A stretch of 64,000 bases of DNA from Metellina segmentata (GCA_947359465.1 OX375877.1:68302698-68366697), one strand, 5' to 3'; numbered from the stretch's first letter, positions 22,376 through 34,624 are shown. The notes: generated by a model not told the origin, from the letters alone. Program-made: numbers and translations.

Positions 22376-24295
22376 TAAAAGAGGAATCGGACTAATGAAA
22401 AAGAAAAATGAAATGATAGAGGTACAAACGGCATGAATCAGCAAAGTGAAATGAAAAGAAGCTTGACATGATACGTTACAAAGCGGTAAAAGCTTCTCAC
22501 ACTTAGACACCAATAAATAGAAGTTTGCAATACATTTTGGGGAAAAAAGTATTTTCTCTTTAAGAAGCCGGCAAAAACATTTTCCATGTTTTTTATTGAA
22601 ATTAATCGGTGTGCTCTTATTTGCGGAATACATATATTGCCCCCATCTTCAATTAATAAACACTCTATGAACTAGATCGATCAATTCACTGGGTCTTTGC
22701 TTTTATGCGGGTCTTTTATTCCTGATTATATAAAAAAGCAGGTGATTGAATACGGAGCATAATGCAATCATAATTCGATACAAAACTCGAGTAATTAATT
22801 TCGTACATAACGGGGTGGAAGTATAGGGGAAAATTTACTGAGCCTAAAATTGTGCTGCTTCATTCCAAAGGTTTGCCAAAGTCATCTTAAAATGTATTAC
22901 AAACAAATAGAATATAATTTTTTTCCATTTCATAAATTGCTTCAAAATTTCTTTCTGTACAAAATTAATTCAGCTGTAAATCCACATCTGATCAGCCAAT
23001 AAGCCTAAGACTACTTTGAGAGAAACAAGAAGAGTACAGCTTCGAGTTGATCCAAAGAGCTTAATACATGCGAAACGGAGACAGTTGCGGTAAAAATTCG
23101 AAATTAATTTATTCGTGCGTAGTTGATGGTAAATCAAATTCAAACATATCATCTAATAGAGAATAATGTCTTCTATAAAATTCTATGAAAAATATTTGCT
23201 TATGGGAGGGACCATCTTCATATAAAATTGCGTAAAGTTCATTTTCAATGACAAGGCCGAATTTTGAATTTATATCAAAATTTAACCTTATACAGGTTTG
23301 ATGTCATTTGGTCAAACTCTTTCTGGATTATGGCTGTTAAAAATTAGAACATCTAACATTAAATTGACTTTCCATACTTTTCTTCGTGTCTTTTGAAATA
23401 ATCTTCTCATCACGCTAGAATTTTTATTATGTTATTTTTAAAGGGGATAAAATAAAATGCATGCAGTGCTTTTAAGTTAGTTTTAAAAAGCAATACATAT
23501 ATGAAATAAATTTTTGAAAAAGTTACGAATAGCTACCTTTATATATTTTGACGGATATCGATTTAGAACTCTTCATATAAATATGCAGCAATTCAGTACC
23601 TTCGTCCCATAGCTTTTTTATTACAATAAATTAAATGCTCAATCTTTTTTGTAAGAAGTTATGTATTTGGAGGAAAAGCTGAAAATTTTCAAACTTATAA
23701 CAAGATGTATGAATCGTCTGTTAGCTTTCTATTTGCTGCAAAATGTTTTGTGACGATGCATTACAGAGACGAAGCCTATTCATCAAAAGTGCAAGGTGTT
23801 AAAAAACCTAAAACGATCTAAATTTTGACTATCCTCTTCGGTAATAATAAATTAGAAGAGATGTAGATCAGCTGTGATGCACGCCTGTGACCACACTTTT
23901 AACTATACGAGAAAAAAATGAACTTACGTTAGCTGAACCTGTAATAGTTAATAATTTTTTAATGTGTCGAGGACTTTGCGACATCTGACAATTTAGCAAT
24001 TCAATTTGACAATTCATCATGACATTTTAGCCCCTGTTTTAGTAAAACAGAAACGTTTCTCCATCGGCTGTTATCTCGTGAACTCCAAAACCGCATCTTC
24101 GATATCAGGGTGTCAAGCAGTACACACCTGGAGTGTTATCAGTGCGCCTTAGCCGAATACCCTGAATCAAATGCGATAAATTCAAAAAATGACATTCCTA
24201 AAATGACGTAAAAATGAACTCACACAACTTATAATCATCTCTCGATATCTAATCTCATTTCGAGTAATGTCCCATTGTCAACGGAAATCGAATAA
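22376..24295. other. Unassigned AT-rich interval
   Basis: No gene recognised. The 93-codon minus-strand frame at 22352-22633 has no domain that I know. No repeat with clear ends was found. Confidence 0.5.
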
Positions 24296-24344
24296 GAAAA
24301 AGCAAGACATCAAAATGTCTGAGATTTAGGGCTGATTTCTAAGA

Positions 24345-24450
24345 TTTAGGGCAATATCTTGATGATGGAATATCTCGTCGTTATCAAAATTGGTCAGATC
24401 TTGATGGACGAAGTACCTCGTCGAAACAAACCGCTTGGAAGGCTATGGCT
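24345..24450. repeat. Dispersed repeat R3, copy 1
   Basis: Contains atatctcgtcgttatcaaaa, ggtcag, gatggacgaag, acctcgtcgaaac and cgcttggaag. The same words in the same order occur at 34625-34725, where the core is the palindrome gacgagatatctcgt. The family is not identified. Confidence 0.65.
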
Positions 24451-24620
24451 AGAAGCAGGAAAATCGTGAACATGTTTGAATACAATCAACTACATTTTGA
24501 AACGAATGCTCACTTAGAATTCGGTTCTTAAAGCAAGCGAAGAATCCATTTATGTGTTAGGAGAGATCGTCTGAATGGAAAGGGTTTAAAAGACGAGAAA
24601 CATTCTTGTCTGCTCTAGAT

Positions 24621-25550
24621 TAGGGATGCGACATCGATGTCGATGTTTTCAAAACATAGATGTATTTAACATCGATGTATTTGGGTCGATGTTTTGGTAA
24701 CATCGATGTTTATACTTATCGATGTTTTATTTTTGAATAAAAAAAATACCGTTATAAAAAAAAATATCGATGTATTGGAGCCGATGTCGCATCACTAGGT
24801 GCGAAATCAATTTTAAGAAATGAGTAAAAAAGGTTAAATACACTGAATTTTAAAAACATCGAAGGTTTTGGGGCGATGTATTATCAACATCGATGTTTCA
24901 ATTTTGAACATCAAAGTTTCAAAACGTCGATGTTTTGCTGTCGATGTAGCATCACTAGTTGCTAAACCAGTTTTAAGAAATGGGGGAAAAATTTAAAGAC
25001 ACTGAATTTAAAAAGCATCGATGTTTTGGGGGCGATGTATTATCAACATCGATGTTTTAATTTTGAACATCGATGTTTTGTTGTCGATGTCGCATCAATA
25101 GTTGCTAAACCAGTTTTAAGAAATGGGTAAAAAAGTTTAAATTCACTGAATTTTAAAAACATCGATGGTTTTGGGGCGATGTATTATCAACATCGATGTT
25201 TTAATTTTGAACATCAAAGTTTCAAAACGTCGATGTTTTGCTGTCGATGTAGCATCACTAGTTGCTAAGCCAGTTTTAAGAAATGGGGGGGGGGGATTTA
25301 AAGACACTGAATTTAAAAAGCATCGATGTTTTGGGGGCGATGTATTATCAACATCGATGTTTTAATTTTGAACATCGATGTTTTGTTGTCGATGTCGCAT
25401 CAATAGTTGCTAAACCAGTTTTAAGAAATGGGTAAAAAAGTTTAAATTCACTGAATTTTAAAAACATCGATGGTTTTGGGGGCGATGTATTATCAACATC
25501 GATGTTTTGATTTTGAATATCGATGTTTTGCTCTAGATGTCACATCACTA
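24621..25550. mobile_element. hAT MITE with tandemly multiplied right end
   Basis: The left end TAGGGATGCGACATC and the right end GATGTCACATCACTA are inverted repeats. The perfect 8-bp duplication ctctagat lies at 24613-24620 and 25551-25558, which assigns it to hAT. The sequence from 24621 to 24797 already looks like a complete small element, because it closes with cgatgtcgcatcacta, a better partner of the left end than the true terminus. After it come tandem units that each close with the same end-like word, at 24957, 25100, 25260, 25405 and 25550. Units alternate between about 160 and 144 bp, so the higher-order period is about 304 bp. The palindrome acatcgatgt recurs throughout. No protein is encoded. 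Confidence 0.92.
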
Positions 25551-25980
25551 CTCTAGATATGAATGATCCAGCACATTTTCAGAGGAAAGACACACGATAA
25601 ATCCTCCTCGAAATATTTGAAATGTTTAAAAGTAATCAAAAATAAACTATTAAACTAAATTAGCGTACATCCAAGTTTCGTTTCTCATACAGGTAAAATA
25701 CCTGAGAAAACCGCAAAAATCATTAAACGTTATGTGCATTCAGCACACTGGCCATTCGATCGTAATCGAAAAGGGGGGTAAAAGAATTAGCCCCCCTGCG
25801 AAAGTATTTTCTGAATATTTGCCTGGTCTTCGTATGGGAAGGAATAAACTAACCAGGCGGTCTGCTGTTCAAATTCTCTAGCATGATAAATATCGGGATG
25901 CTTTAAAATGTAGTTTATAGACCTTTTGATGACGCGGGTTTGGTGTCTGATTGCATTGGTGTTAACTAATTAACAATAAT

Positions 25981-26096
25981 ATGTCGATTCTAATATTATT
26001 CTTTGGAACTTTTATTGTCGAAGTGCTGAAATCGAGTGCTATTTCGATTCTAATATTATTCTTTGGAACTTTTGTTGTCGAAGTACTGAAATCGTC
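25981..26096. repeat. 60-bp tandem duplication
   Basis: Two adjacent copies of a 60-bp unit (ttcgattctaatattattct...gaaatcg) differ at a few positions. The period is a multiple of three, so the 66-codon frame at 25981-26181 repeats a hydrophobic segment. I find no other sign that it is a gene. Confidence 0.9.
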
Positions 26097-26394
26097 GGTT
26101 GTCTGTTTGGTTGGGGTTTTTTTGCGGAAAGGCCGTATTTGGCCAAGCTACGACAAACACAAGACAGATGATTTCAAGTAAAAAGGTCGTGGAAGGGGTG
26201 AAAAAGGCATTGGGAACTTGGGAAGAAGAAACTTGGGTATTCCGGGAGCGGGAGATCCATGTTTAACAACAGTAAATCGCATGAGGAAAGAAAATATCAC
26301 AATAGTACGTCGAGTTGGGGAAGTCTGTATCCTAAGAACGTCTGCATACACACCGATAATTATCGGATGTCGGAGACGTAATTAGCGGAGTGGC

Positions 26395-26985
26395 GGTGTT
26401 CAGGCATGGTCTCTCGTACATTGCGTCCGATTTTTTATAGATCTGCGTAATTTTGTTTGAACTAGATCAAAATTGCATTAAACGATTTTATTCGACGTTT
26501 TTAGCAGGCTTAGTTAAAATTACAGTTGAAGTGAATATGCGTGTATCATTTAAAAAACGAAAATAAATTGTTACTTTGTATTGGATGTACTTGGGAAAGC
26601 TTAGAAATTGTAGACTCTTTACTTGGAGTCATCCACTAATAGCAGAAAGATATGTGGAAGGTGTGTTATATACAATGTTTTATATAAGCTCCGTAAGTAA
26701 TTATAAGTTTTAACACTCTTTTTTGTATCGTATCGATAATTTAAAACGTCAGAAGTCGATTACAGCGACTAAAATGCAGATGAATATGTTGTAAACAACT
26801 GCAATTCTGGAATGCGAAGCGCAGGGGATATTTATCGGTCCTGTTTAGCAGTGCGTCCGATAATTCAAAAATTCGGATAACATTTTATGCAGATCCGATA
26901 ATATGCAAGGTACCAATGTAAAACAATGTAATTTGAAAGTGTTTGGCTCGGACATCTGATTATTATCGGTGCACGCACAAACGCT
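26395..26985. repeat. Two related fragments of an unknown DNA element
   Basis: The word cattgcgtccgat followed by atagatctgcgtaa (26423-26453) resembles cagtgcgtccgataattc followed by tatgcagatccgataat (26850-26905). The second has the look of a pogo/Tigger-type terminus. A further tcggac...ttatcggtgcacgc block lies at 26950-26978. I could not pair ends or find target duplications, so neither limits nor family are secure. Confidence 0.35.
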
Positions 26986-26995
26986 CTTAGGGAGA

Positions 26996-27125
26996 TGTGC
27001 CCCTGAGGGCGAAATCGTATTTGGTAAAAATGCAAACTGACATCAAGTTCAGAATACGTACAGGAAACAAGTATCGCTGTGGAAACATTTCCGCCACTTA
27101 TATTTAACCAGACAAAAAACGCCAC
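26996..27125 (-). repeat. Dispersed repeat R1, inverted copy
   Basis: The reverse complement contains ggcgttttttgtct, taagtggcggaaatgtttc, tgtttcctgtacgtattct and cgatttcgcc, in the same order as the R1 copies at 12345 and 35540. It is shorter at the far end than the other two. Confidence 0.65.
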
Positions 27126-29719
27126 TCACAGCAAAAATGACCGCCATCAAGACGAACCGAACAAAGCTCGTAATCAGAAGAATCTTAGATGGCTAATCGA
27201 TTATTAGTGGAGTAAAAAGTGAACAAAGGATTAAAAACAGATGAGACTGCATTAATTGAAGACAAAGTATGTATGACTCTTGAGACTGATCCGCGAAATT
27301 TTAAGAATTATATTTTTCTTCGTCCGCTATCCAGGTCTGACTTTCGAGTCTAATATGTGAAGGGGCTCGTGAAATAACATTTGCATCAAGGTTCCGAAAG
27401 GTCATTAGTTGCCCCTAGAAATGAACCTGGTTTTCTTCCGACGCTGTTCTTAAAATAAATGAATGCATGAGTCTTGCATCACGTGTTTACGTAATAAAGT
27501 CTTGCAAGAATCGATTAAAAAGAGAATGCGATTGAAAGTAAAAAGAGAATGCGATTGAAAGTAAAAAGCATTTAGATTTCGAAACAGTTGCAACATGTGC
27601 AAAAAAAATACGGTTTTCTATCTTAGAGTTGCGTAATTTTTTGTGGGGCTTATTACGAAACTCGGGTGGTTAAACCAGTATCAACACGCCATCCATCAAA
27701 AGGATGATGTGTTAGCCTCTCAAAGACTTGAGAAAAATTCGAAAAAAATTACAGGAATCAATTAATTCTCATTACTACTCATAATTTCAAGATAGTTTTC
27801 ATTTGGAAATCCACCTGAAATAGTACTGAAGAGATTCATTGATTTCGTTTCGATTATTTTATGCAAATTTCCTTCTTTGGTATTCGAGAATTCCTAAATT
27901 TCAAATTGTATCTTTGGTTATTCATCTTCGCCTACCGGTTCTATAATGATTCAAAACACAAAATGAAGCTCTGTTTCGAATCATTCTTAGAATAAAATAA
28001 TTTTTTTACTGTTACTTTTAGGAAACTATCATGAATTGAAAAGATGAAAATGATTTTAACTCTGTTAAATGCTTTATCTTTACAAAAGAATGAATTCTTA
28101 AAAATTTCGAGAAAAGAAACTCGAAACTTTAAAGAAGACTCCTTTCACGAACTGGTTAGATAGTTTAATTTCAATTTAAAAAATGTCAAAGACACTAAAA
28201 TAGATCATATAAAGTTCATGTCGCATAAAAAAATATTTGTAAGTGCAAAATATAAAGATTCGATTGCAGTCAGAGATATGGGATGAATCAGCCAGTCAAC
28301 CACCTACCAGTAGTTGATCATTCTTTCATTCACATTTAATCAATCAAACAAGTCTAGTCTTTCAATAATCAATCAAACAAGTCTAGTCTTTCAATAATCA
28401 ATCAGTTTCGTATTCTTCCAGCCAAAGAACAACTAGAATAAATGCTGATTAACCTAATGCCTTAGAACTTCAGCTAGATGAGTGTCAGGCAATTATAGGT
28501 AAATCACTGTTCTGAATTTGGTGGAAAAAAAACCATTCATGGTCAAATTTAAAAAAAATATTCTACAGTAAATCAACACTCAAATAATAGTAACTTTGTG
28601 CTTTAAAGTGGCTTTAAAAATACTTTTGGAACAATTTACTTATGATACTTTGTAATAAAAATATTATGTCTACTCAAAATTTTTCAAACGGGGTTTTGTT
28701 TAAAATTATTTGTGAACGTACTTGTCAAAATTTCAAAACTTAAATGAAATAAATCATACTGAATTTAAACCGTTTCAACATTCTTAAGACACGCCAATGC
28801 CCTTCTTGCGGCACATTGGTTGAAAATCGCCAGTAGAATGTTACCAAGGACCAGTAGATGTGGCTAATTAGTTTTTAAATATGGCATAGGGGAAAGCAAT
28901 ACATCAATCTACTTTGCAATTCTTAATTTGATTACTGTCTTACCTTTGCTTCTTTCGCTAACTGCTTCATGAAATAAATATCCAGCGCTGTATCAGAACC
29001 TTCGCTGAGTCGTGCAGCCGTAGGCAACGAAGAGTTCGAAGACGTAGCAGATCGACTCTTTCGCATCGACCCGAAAAGCGATGACATTTTTCAGAGGTGA
29101 AAACGGACGGATTCTTCGCAAATTTTCATTCTCATATTCCGTTGGTCTAGTTTTCACGCTGATAGATTTCTCACTGCTTCTGTTATATCCATTGGAATGC
29201 ACTAACAGAAGTAGTTCCTAGTCTTCAGTTGAGTTGAAACGACACGCGATCTTCTTTAGTTTCACGGTAGTGAAAACATTCCGTTACTACGCAGAATAAT
29301 AGGCAATAAAATTGTCAAAACATTCTTGAGATGTATTCACAGATGGAAATACTTTTAGATGTAATTCTGTAGCATCTAGTGAAGCAACCTAAATTTTTAT
29401 CGCTGTTTTAGAAATAAATCTACGAAAAATTTGTATATCTTCCGAATCAGATCGAATATAATAAAGCTTTTAGTATATTTGTTTCTTAAACTTTAAAGCC
29501 TGATAACGCAGAAAATCTTCATTGTATTTTCTTCTTCTCTAGGCAATTTTTAGATAATTGTCATGACACTAAAATGAGCATCGAACACTTTACACAAGTT
29601 GACAGTTTTTTTTAAATAATTATCCTTTCACACAAAATCAGCACTGATGATTATTTCACCGGTGAAAAAAATCTTGTAACAACATTCTTCCAAGTCAAAT
29701 GAATGAATAAAATCTACAG
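27126..29719. other. Unassigned AT-rich interval with two small duplications
   Basis: No gene recognised. A 22-bp unit (aaaaagagaatgcgattgaa plus two bases) is duplicated at 27520-27566. A unit of about 31 bp holding aatcaatcaaacaagtctag is duplicated at 28338-28400. The rest is AT-rich and featureless to my reading. Confidence 0.55.
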
Positions 29720-29879
29720 CAATTCACACAGGACAAATGCTTTCAGTAAATTTTTGCTCACTGAACGAGAAGCATACATCAAACACAGACATCGACGATG
29801 ATAATTCCCAAATGTCACGAATCATTGACATCGAGCACTTCCGAAGTGATAATTTCCGGGCGATCACTTGCAAATCCCG

Positions 29880-30065
29880 AACATAAATATCAGCGCGATT
29901 ATCGGTTGTTTGGCACTTAAACGAGCCGGCTTTCGACGTCGAGCAGCAATTGCGAGACCAGCTGACAGGAGCCGGCGGGGAAGCCATCTGCAACTGTTTC
30001 CAATGGCAACGCCTGTGGTGGCCGGCGCATGACGTCATGGAACCGCGGGAAACGCTCCTGCCGAG
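29880..30065 (-). promoter_or_regulatory. GC-rich patch with CRE palindrome, possible promoter
   Basis: This short stretch is much richer in G, C and CG dinucleotides than the DNA on both sides. It contains the cAMP-response palindrome tgacgtca at about 30030 inside catgacgtcatgg, plus gccggc words. A 104-codon minus-strand frame (29724-30038) begins at the palindrome but has no domain that I know. It could be an unmethylated promoter of a minus-strand gene or the remnant of an element. The strand is a guess from the open frame. Confidence 0.25.
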
Positions 30066-30690
30066 GGATTCATCTCGAATTCAGAAGGCCTCATGTTCTA
30101 TTCCCATTCAGAACGATCGAATGTGATAAACGGGTGGGAGCTGCAGCGAATCTTTGTGCATATCGCTCTCTGAAAAAACACCGTTCTTATTTCATCTTCT
30201 GAATCACTCCTCTTCCATTTGCTGTGAATTGAAGAGAGTTACAGTTACAGCTTTGCAAGTGGAGATAATTCTTTTTTTTAAGGAATCGTAAATGAGCGCT
30301 TTTTTTTATTTTTTTAATTCTGCGACTGGGTTGCATTAGAAAACATGCAAAAAATTAACACGTGTCGTTTAGCGAAAGAGGTTTTTTTCATTCCCTGTCG
30401 TTTAGTTGATAAAGGAAAACTGGTGGATACATGTGTCGAGGCTTGTAGAGAGATTCGTTTTATTTATATCGCTGTTTTGTATCAGCTTAAAAGAGCATCT
30501 CTTTATTCGAAAAAAAGATAGAACGTCGTTAAAAGTCTTCAAAATAAGGGTGAAACATCCAGGACACTTTAAAATAAAGATTAGTTGAACCCGCTTAAGA
30601 TTTCGAACAGTGAAAATTCTATTTCTTTTAAAAAACCAGGTACTAAATACCCACAATTTCTCCTTTTCTTTTTTTTTCTACTTATCTAAT
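30066..30690. other. Unassigned interval
   Basis: AT-rich, with poly-T runs near 30270 and 30302. Complementary short frames at 30402-30656 are not convincing as genes. Confidence 0.5.
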
Positions 30691-30694
30691 AATG

Positions 30695-30900
30695 ATGGTG
30701 GCCTAGGCTCAGTGGATTTTCCGCTGCTCTAGCAACCGGCGAGCTGTATGCGGCACAGATTGGATTCGCTCCTGGGTGCATTGCTTTTTTATGTGTCCGT
30801 AAAGCTTTCTTTGTGTGTAGGCCTGTTTACTTGACGATGTTTGACACAGCTTGGTCAAATATGACCCCTTGCGCCATTAAACCCCATCAACCTATGAAAT
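30695..30900 (+). repeat. SINE family B, copy 1
   Basis: The head gtggcctaggctcagtgg is an A-box-like word, and gattggattcgctcctgggt is a B-box-like word about 55 bp later. Together they indicate a tRNA-derived Pol III promoter. The body has ctttctttgtgtgt and ttacttgacg. The 3' part has cagcttggtcaaatatgac and ccttgcgccattaaacccc. The copies at 41580, 44905 and 53885 share this order. Confidence 0.75.
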
Positions 30901-30959
30901 ATATTTGTCTTTTTCTCAACTTCAGATCACACGCATATAATATTCCTTGAATATTTTTC

Positions 30960-31604
30960 TTTCATCAGTTTTTAATATTTCACTATTCTCTCACACTCTC
31001 TCTTCTCTTTCTTTCTTTTTAATTATATTTCATTATATATTCTCAGTTATCTATCTTTTACTCTCCAATTTTCACGCTTCTTTCTTCATTTCAAGTGTCC
31101 CATTTCTCTATTTTAAGCTTTCTTCTCTCGCTATGGACTTTCTCTCTCTCTCCTTAGCTTTCATCTCCCATCTTTAATTCTATTCCCTCAGCTATCTGTT
31201 TTCATTTCTCTCTCTCTCTCTCTCTCATTCTTAGTTTTCTTCTCACTTCCGTTCTCTCTTTCACACTCTCAATTTTTCTGAATAGCCCGTTGTGTTGCTC
31301 CAGTGCGACGTTAAATAAATACCTACCTGAATTTTTCTTTGACATTTTGTTGTACTTTTTGATATTACTCTGTTCTTCTTTTCTTTTCGTTGTATTTCTT
31401 TATCCTCAAATTCATCTTTCTATATCTTTAATAATAAATTTCCAAACTCTTGCTAACTTTCGCCTCTTTAAAATGTCACGTTTATTCAATCAGTTTTATC
31501 TCTCCAGCTTCATCTCTCTCTTCCCTCTCTATCTTCTGTCACTTCTCTAACTCACTTTGCTTCTCTCACTTCTTTATCTCTCTTTAACCCTTTCTTTTCT
31601 CATT

Positions 31605-31641
<37 letters not shown>

Positions 31642-31652
31642 ATCTATACTTT
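30960..31652. repeat. Pyrimidine-rich low-complexity tract
   Basis: The plus strand is almost all C and T for about 690 bp, with pure TC dinucleotide runs at about 31210-31226 and 31608-31640. The tract is broken only by a SINE tail at 31283-31330 and resumes after the LTR-like block at 32218. Open frames here are compositional artefacts rich in Leu, Phe and Ser. Confidence 0.9.
31283..31330 (+). repeat. SINE family A, 3' end fragment
   Basis: agcccgttgtgttgctccag followed by tgcgacgttaaat matches the 3' end of family A copies at 35890 and 36285. It lies inside the pyrimidine tract. Confidence 0.7.
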
Positions 31653-32217
31653 TGTGGTGTTCGTTGATGTGCAATTAATACAACATGAATTAGAATACAA
31701 CAATTAATTCCACAAGACGAAGAGAGACACAAAACGAACAACAACTGAAAAAGGGAAAGTTAAGAAGTAAGAATATTGATACGCGCTCCGTTCGCAATGC
31801 TTCGCGCATGCGCATTACAAACTTGCGCCGAGAGAAAAAGAGAGCGATATTACGAGAATCGTCTGCTTCTGACAAGAACAACGAATTTCAATTCGTACTC
31901 TCCACACTTTATTATCGTGTGCAGAGAATTTGTCGCTTGCAAGCGACAAACTCTCCTTACACTCACAAACAGTTTATTAATCCAAATTATATTACGTGGA
32001 CACAGCATATATATTTAAAGAACTTTCATAAATAACCGGCATAACGGACGTTACGACACGTCTTCATTCTACACAAAAAACTCTCTGACTCTCGGAGGTT
32101 GAGTCCTTGATCGAAGCAGACTTGTGACATTTATTTGATTCAAACTTTTAGCTTGTTAACAGGTTCGGAGGTTTATAGCTCCGCACCTGGCGCTGTGCTC
32201 GTAGTTCACTAGTTACA
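31653..32217. mobile_element. Probable solo LTR in the pyrimidine tract
   Basis: A 565-bp block of ordinary composition interrupts the C/T tract. It begins TG (tgtggtgttcg) and ends CA (cactagttaca), as LTRs do. The flanks are acttt on the left and actta on the right, which agree in four of five bases and fit a short target duplication. The interior holds an AT-rich patch tatatatttaaag near 32010, an ataaat word, and a perfect 22-bp palindrome at 31929-31950. No second LTR, primer site or coding part adjoins it. The ends could also be coincidental, so the call is moderate. Confidence 0.4.
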
Positions 32218-32535
32218 ACTTAACTTTCTTCTCCCACTTCTCTCCTATCTCCCATTAGATTTCTTCTTTCACTTATTTACCTATCTATCTAGATTTTTTC
32301 ACTTCTTTTTTTCTTTCTTCTCTATCTCTTAGACTCTTTTTCAATTCTATCTAGCTTTTCCACTTTTTCTTCCTTATTTATTGCGCTTACTTTCGTCTCT
32401 TTTCTTTTTCTTTTTTATCGCATCATTTTCACTTTCTTGAGCTTTCTATTTTCTGTCTTCCACCTAATCTTAATATTTCTTATCTCTACACTTTTCTCAT
32501 TTTTTTTTCTTCGTCTTTCTTCTTCCTTTTGATTT
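32218..32535. repeat. Pyrimidine-rich tract, continuation
   Basis: C/T-dominated sequence with the same style as 30960-31652. This supports the view that the block between them is an insertion. Confidence 0.85.
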
Positions 32536-34450
32536 ATTTCATATTATGAAATTATTTTTGACGACGATTTAGTGCTTTGTGTACAGAACGTGCCCTAAGC
32601 ACAGTACTTGACAGAAACCTCCTTAAACTGTCCCATCATAATTACCAGAGAACTTTTACGCTGTAAGAGATTTACTTAAAATAGGGATTCATGGAGAAAA
32701 AGATCCAACATGGCAAGGAAGAAATTGAGAGTAAATATAAACAAGTTAACAAGGATAAATTAGTCATATTTTTTTTAATATATAATTTAATATCCAAATA
32801 ATTTTAATAATATGTATTTAAATAATATGACTTAATATTGACACATAGTCAGGAATCCTTTTTATTTTATTAAATAGAGTAGATATACTGAAGGAGAAAA
32901 GAAAACGTTTCTACGCACAACGCGAGACCTTAGAACTTCGGAGAAATCTATTCATAAAAAACAATATATTTCAATAGAAATTGAAAAATCGTCAATAATA
33001 TATTCACTCCTTGAATAAAAAAATTTCAATAGCATTTAATATTAATTTTCTTATTGTATTTGTCCCAGAAGAGAAGTACGAAAATTTCCCTTTCGTTAAC
33101 AAAATTACAAACTTTACAAACAAATCTATTTAAACGAAAAGTTATAAATTAGACTTAATCTTATTTGAATTGAGAAAATAAATAAGTTATCATTTTTGAA
33201 ACGCGAACCATATCATCATTCAATAACAAGTTGAATTCGGCCAACAAAACACATATTCAATGATGCAAAGTATGAAAGTGACTTATTCTATTAATACTAC
33301 GATATTATTTTATTAATGACTGCTATTAATATATTGATACTAAGTTTTTTTTTATTATTCGGAGTAGCTACCAATGTTTTTATCAACCTGACTGGGGAAG
33401 ATTTAAAAAACAGTTTAATTTTAAAAATTGTTGCTTACTTTGTCCGACAAATTATTTGTAGTATATAACAACTCAGTTCATTTAATTTTTCAAGTAATAA
33501 AAATAATTTTAAAACTTTCGTTTTCTACGCTAAGCTATGCTTCATTGCACGGACTAATAAACCTTTCAAAAGGTTCAATACACCACATAACCCATATAAA
33601 GTATTTTTTTCCAAATCGCCTAGAATCGGACAGCTGTTTTACGTAAGGCTATTTAAAACATTTCAATCTATTTAAAGCGCCAAATAGCAGATCAATTAAA
33701 TCAATAGGCAAATGAACTTCGGTCATTGTAGAACACTGACACTTCCAGGACCGCCTACTTATTAGTTGAGTCAATCAACTCCTCGATTACGTCACGTGGG
33801 CCACGGGAAATAGACCCGTTTAATGAAGTTTCGATCAAAACTGGCCCTAAAACGCGTCAAAATCCACTCATTTGAGCTGTTAGGGGAAGCTCTCAATCAC
33901 GATATGCAAACTCCGTTGTTATGGTAACGCTTTTCAATTTGCAATGCCTTGCTTCCAACATCATTCCAAGTCTTTCCGTTCTGCACGTACGAAGTGATTG
34001 AAATGCATAGAATGTATGAGTACGCAATGAAGATAATTCGTATGTGAATGATGATGGCAAGTTTACCTCGGGGACCGTCCAAATATTGTATAAAAATACA
34101 GGGGTTGTTAACAACAACCAAACTCGTTGCAACCCTCTCTCATATCCTTGAAAACATCGATGCATCTTTGAATTTATAGGTGGAAGATCAAGAAGAGACA
34201 ACTTCTCTCCTGCTTATGAGCCTGGTCAAGCAGTTCTTATACCAGGTAACAAATGCATCAAAATTCGTCAATAGGACGGACTTCGTTATTCTATAGTTTG
34301 TAGTTCGTATTTCGATAACAGTTTTTAAAAATCTCATTTTTGTCAGTCCGGAAGCTAAAGATCGTGCGGCAAGCATCTGTGTCAGGGGAAAAATATTGAC
34401 AGAAACTGAACTACCGACGGGGGGGGGGTGATCTCCAACCAGTTGGTGGA
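32536..34450. other. Unassigned interval
   Basis: The first kilobase is very AT-rich. The stretch 33700-34390 is less so and carries a 102-codon and a 74-codon minus-strand frame (33893-34201) with no recognisable domain. I see no gene or bounded repeat. Confidence 0.45.
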
Positions 34451-34454
34451 ATCA

Positions 34455-34570
34455 GAACTAAATAACCACATCTATTGGTTGGAAGAATCCTAGGAAAGAT
34501 TTTATTGGTCAAGAAGGGAAAAACGTTTTAGAAGTCATTCAGAATACATGTGTGTGAACCCCTAAGCGAG
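34455..34570. repeat. Dispersed repeat R2, copy 1
   Basis: Contains aaccacatctattggttgga, gaatccta-aaagatt, caagaagg and ggaagtcat-type words, then atgtgtgtgaacccc. The same order occurs at 37830-37965. The family is unknown. Confidence 0.7.
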
Positions 34571-34624
34571 TTAAAATCATAGCGACCAACTTGATGCCTT
34601 TTTAGACCCCTCCTGGTGCTTATC

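Noticed and set aside
22352..22633. 93-codon minus-strand frame next to the hAT remnant as part of a transposase
   Set aside because: It shows no hAT motif and is on the opposite strand to the zinc-finger piece.
24621..25550. Regularly repeated words resembling a CRISPR array
   Set aside because: Units are 144-160 bp with no spacer/repeat alternation, the DNA is eukaryotic in style, and the block has hAT ends and an 8-bp target duplication.
30960..31550. Open frames of 76 and 86 codons in the pyrimidine tract
   Set aside because: They are Leu/Phe/Ser-rich by-products of C/T composition without stops, with no domain.
33893..34201. 102-codon minus-strand frame as an exon
   Set aside because: No recognisable domain, and a second frame overlaps it on the same strand.
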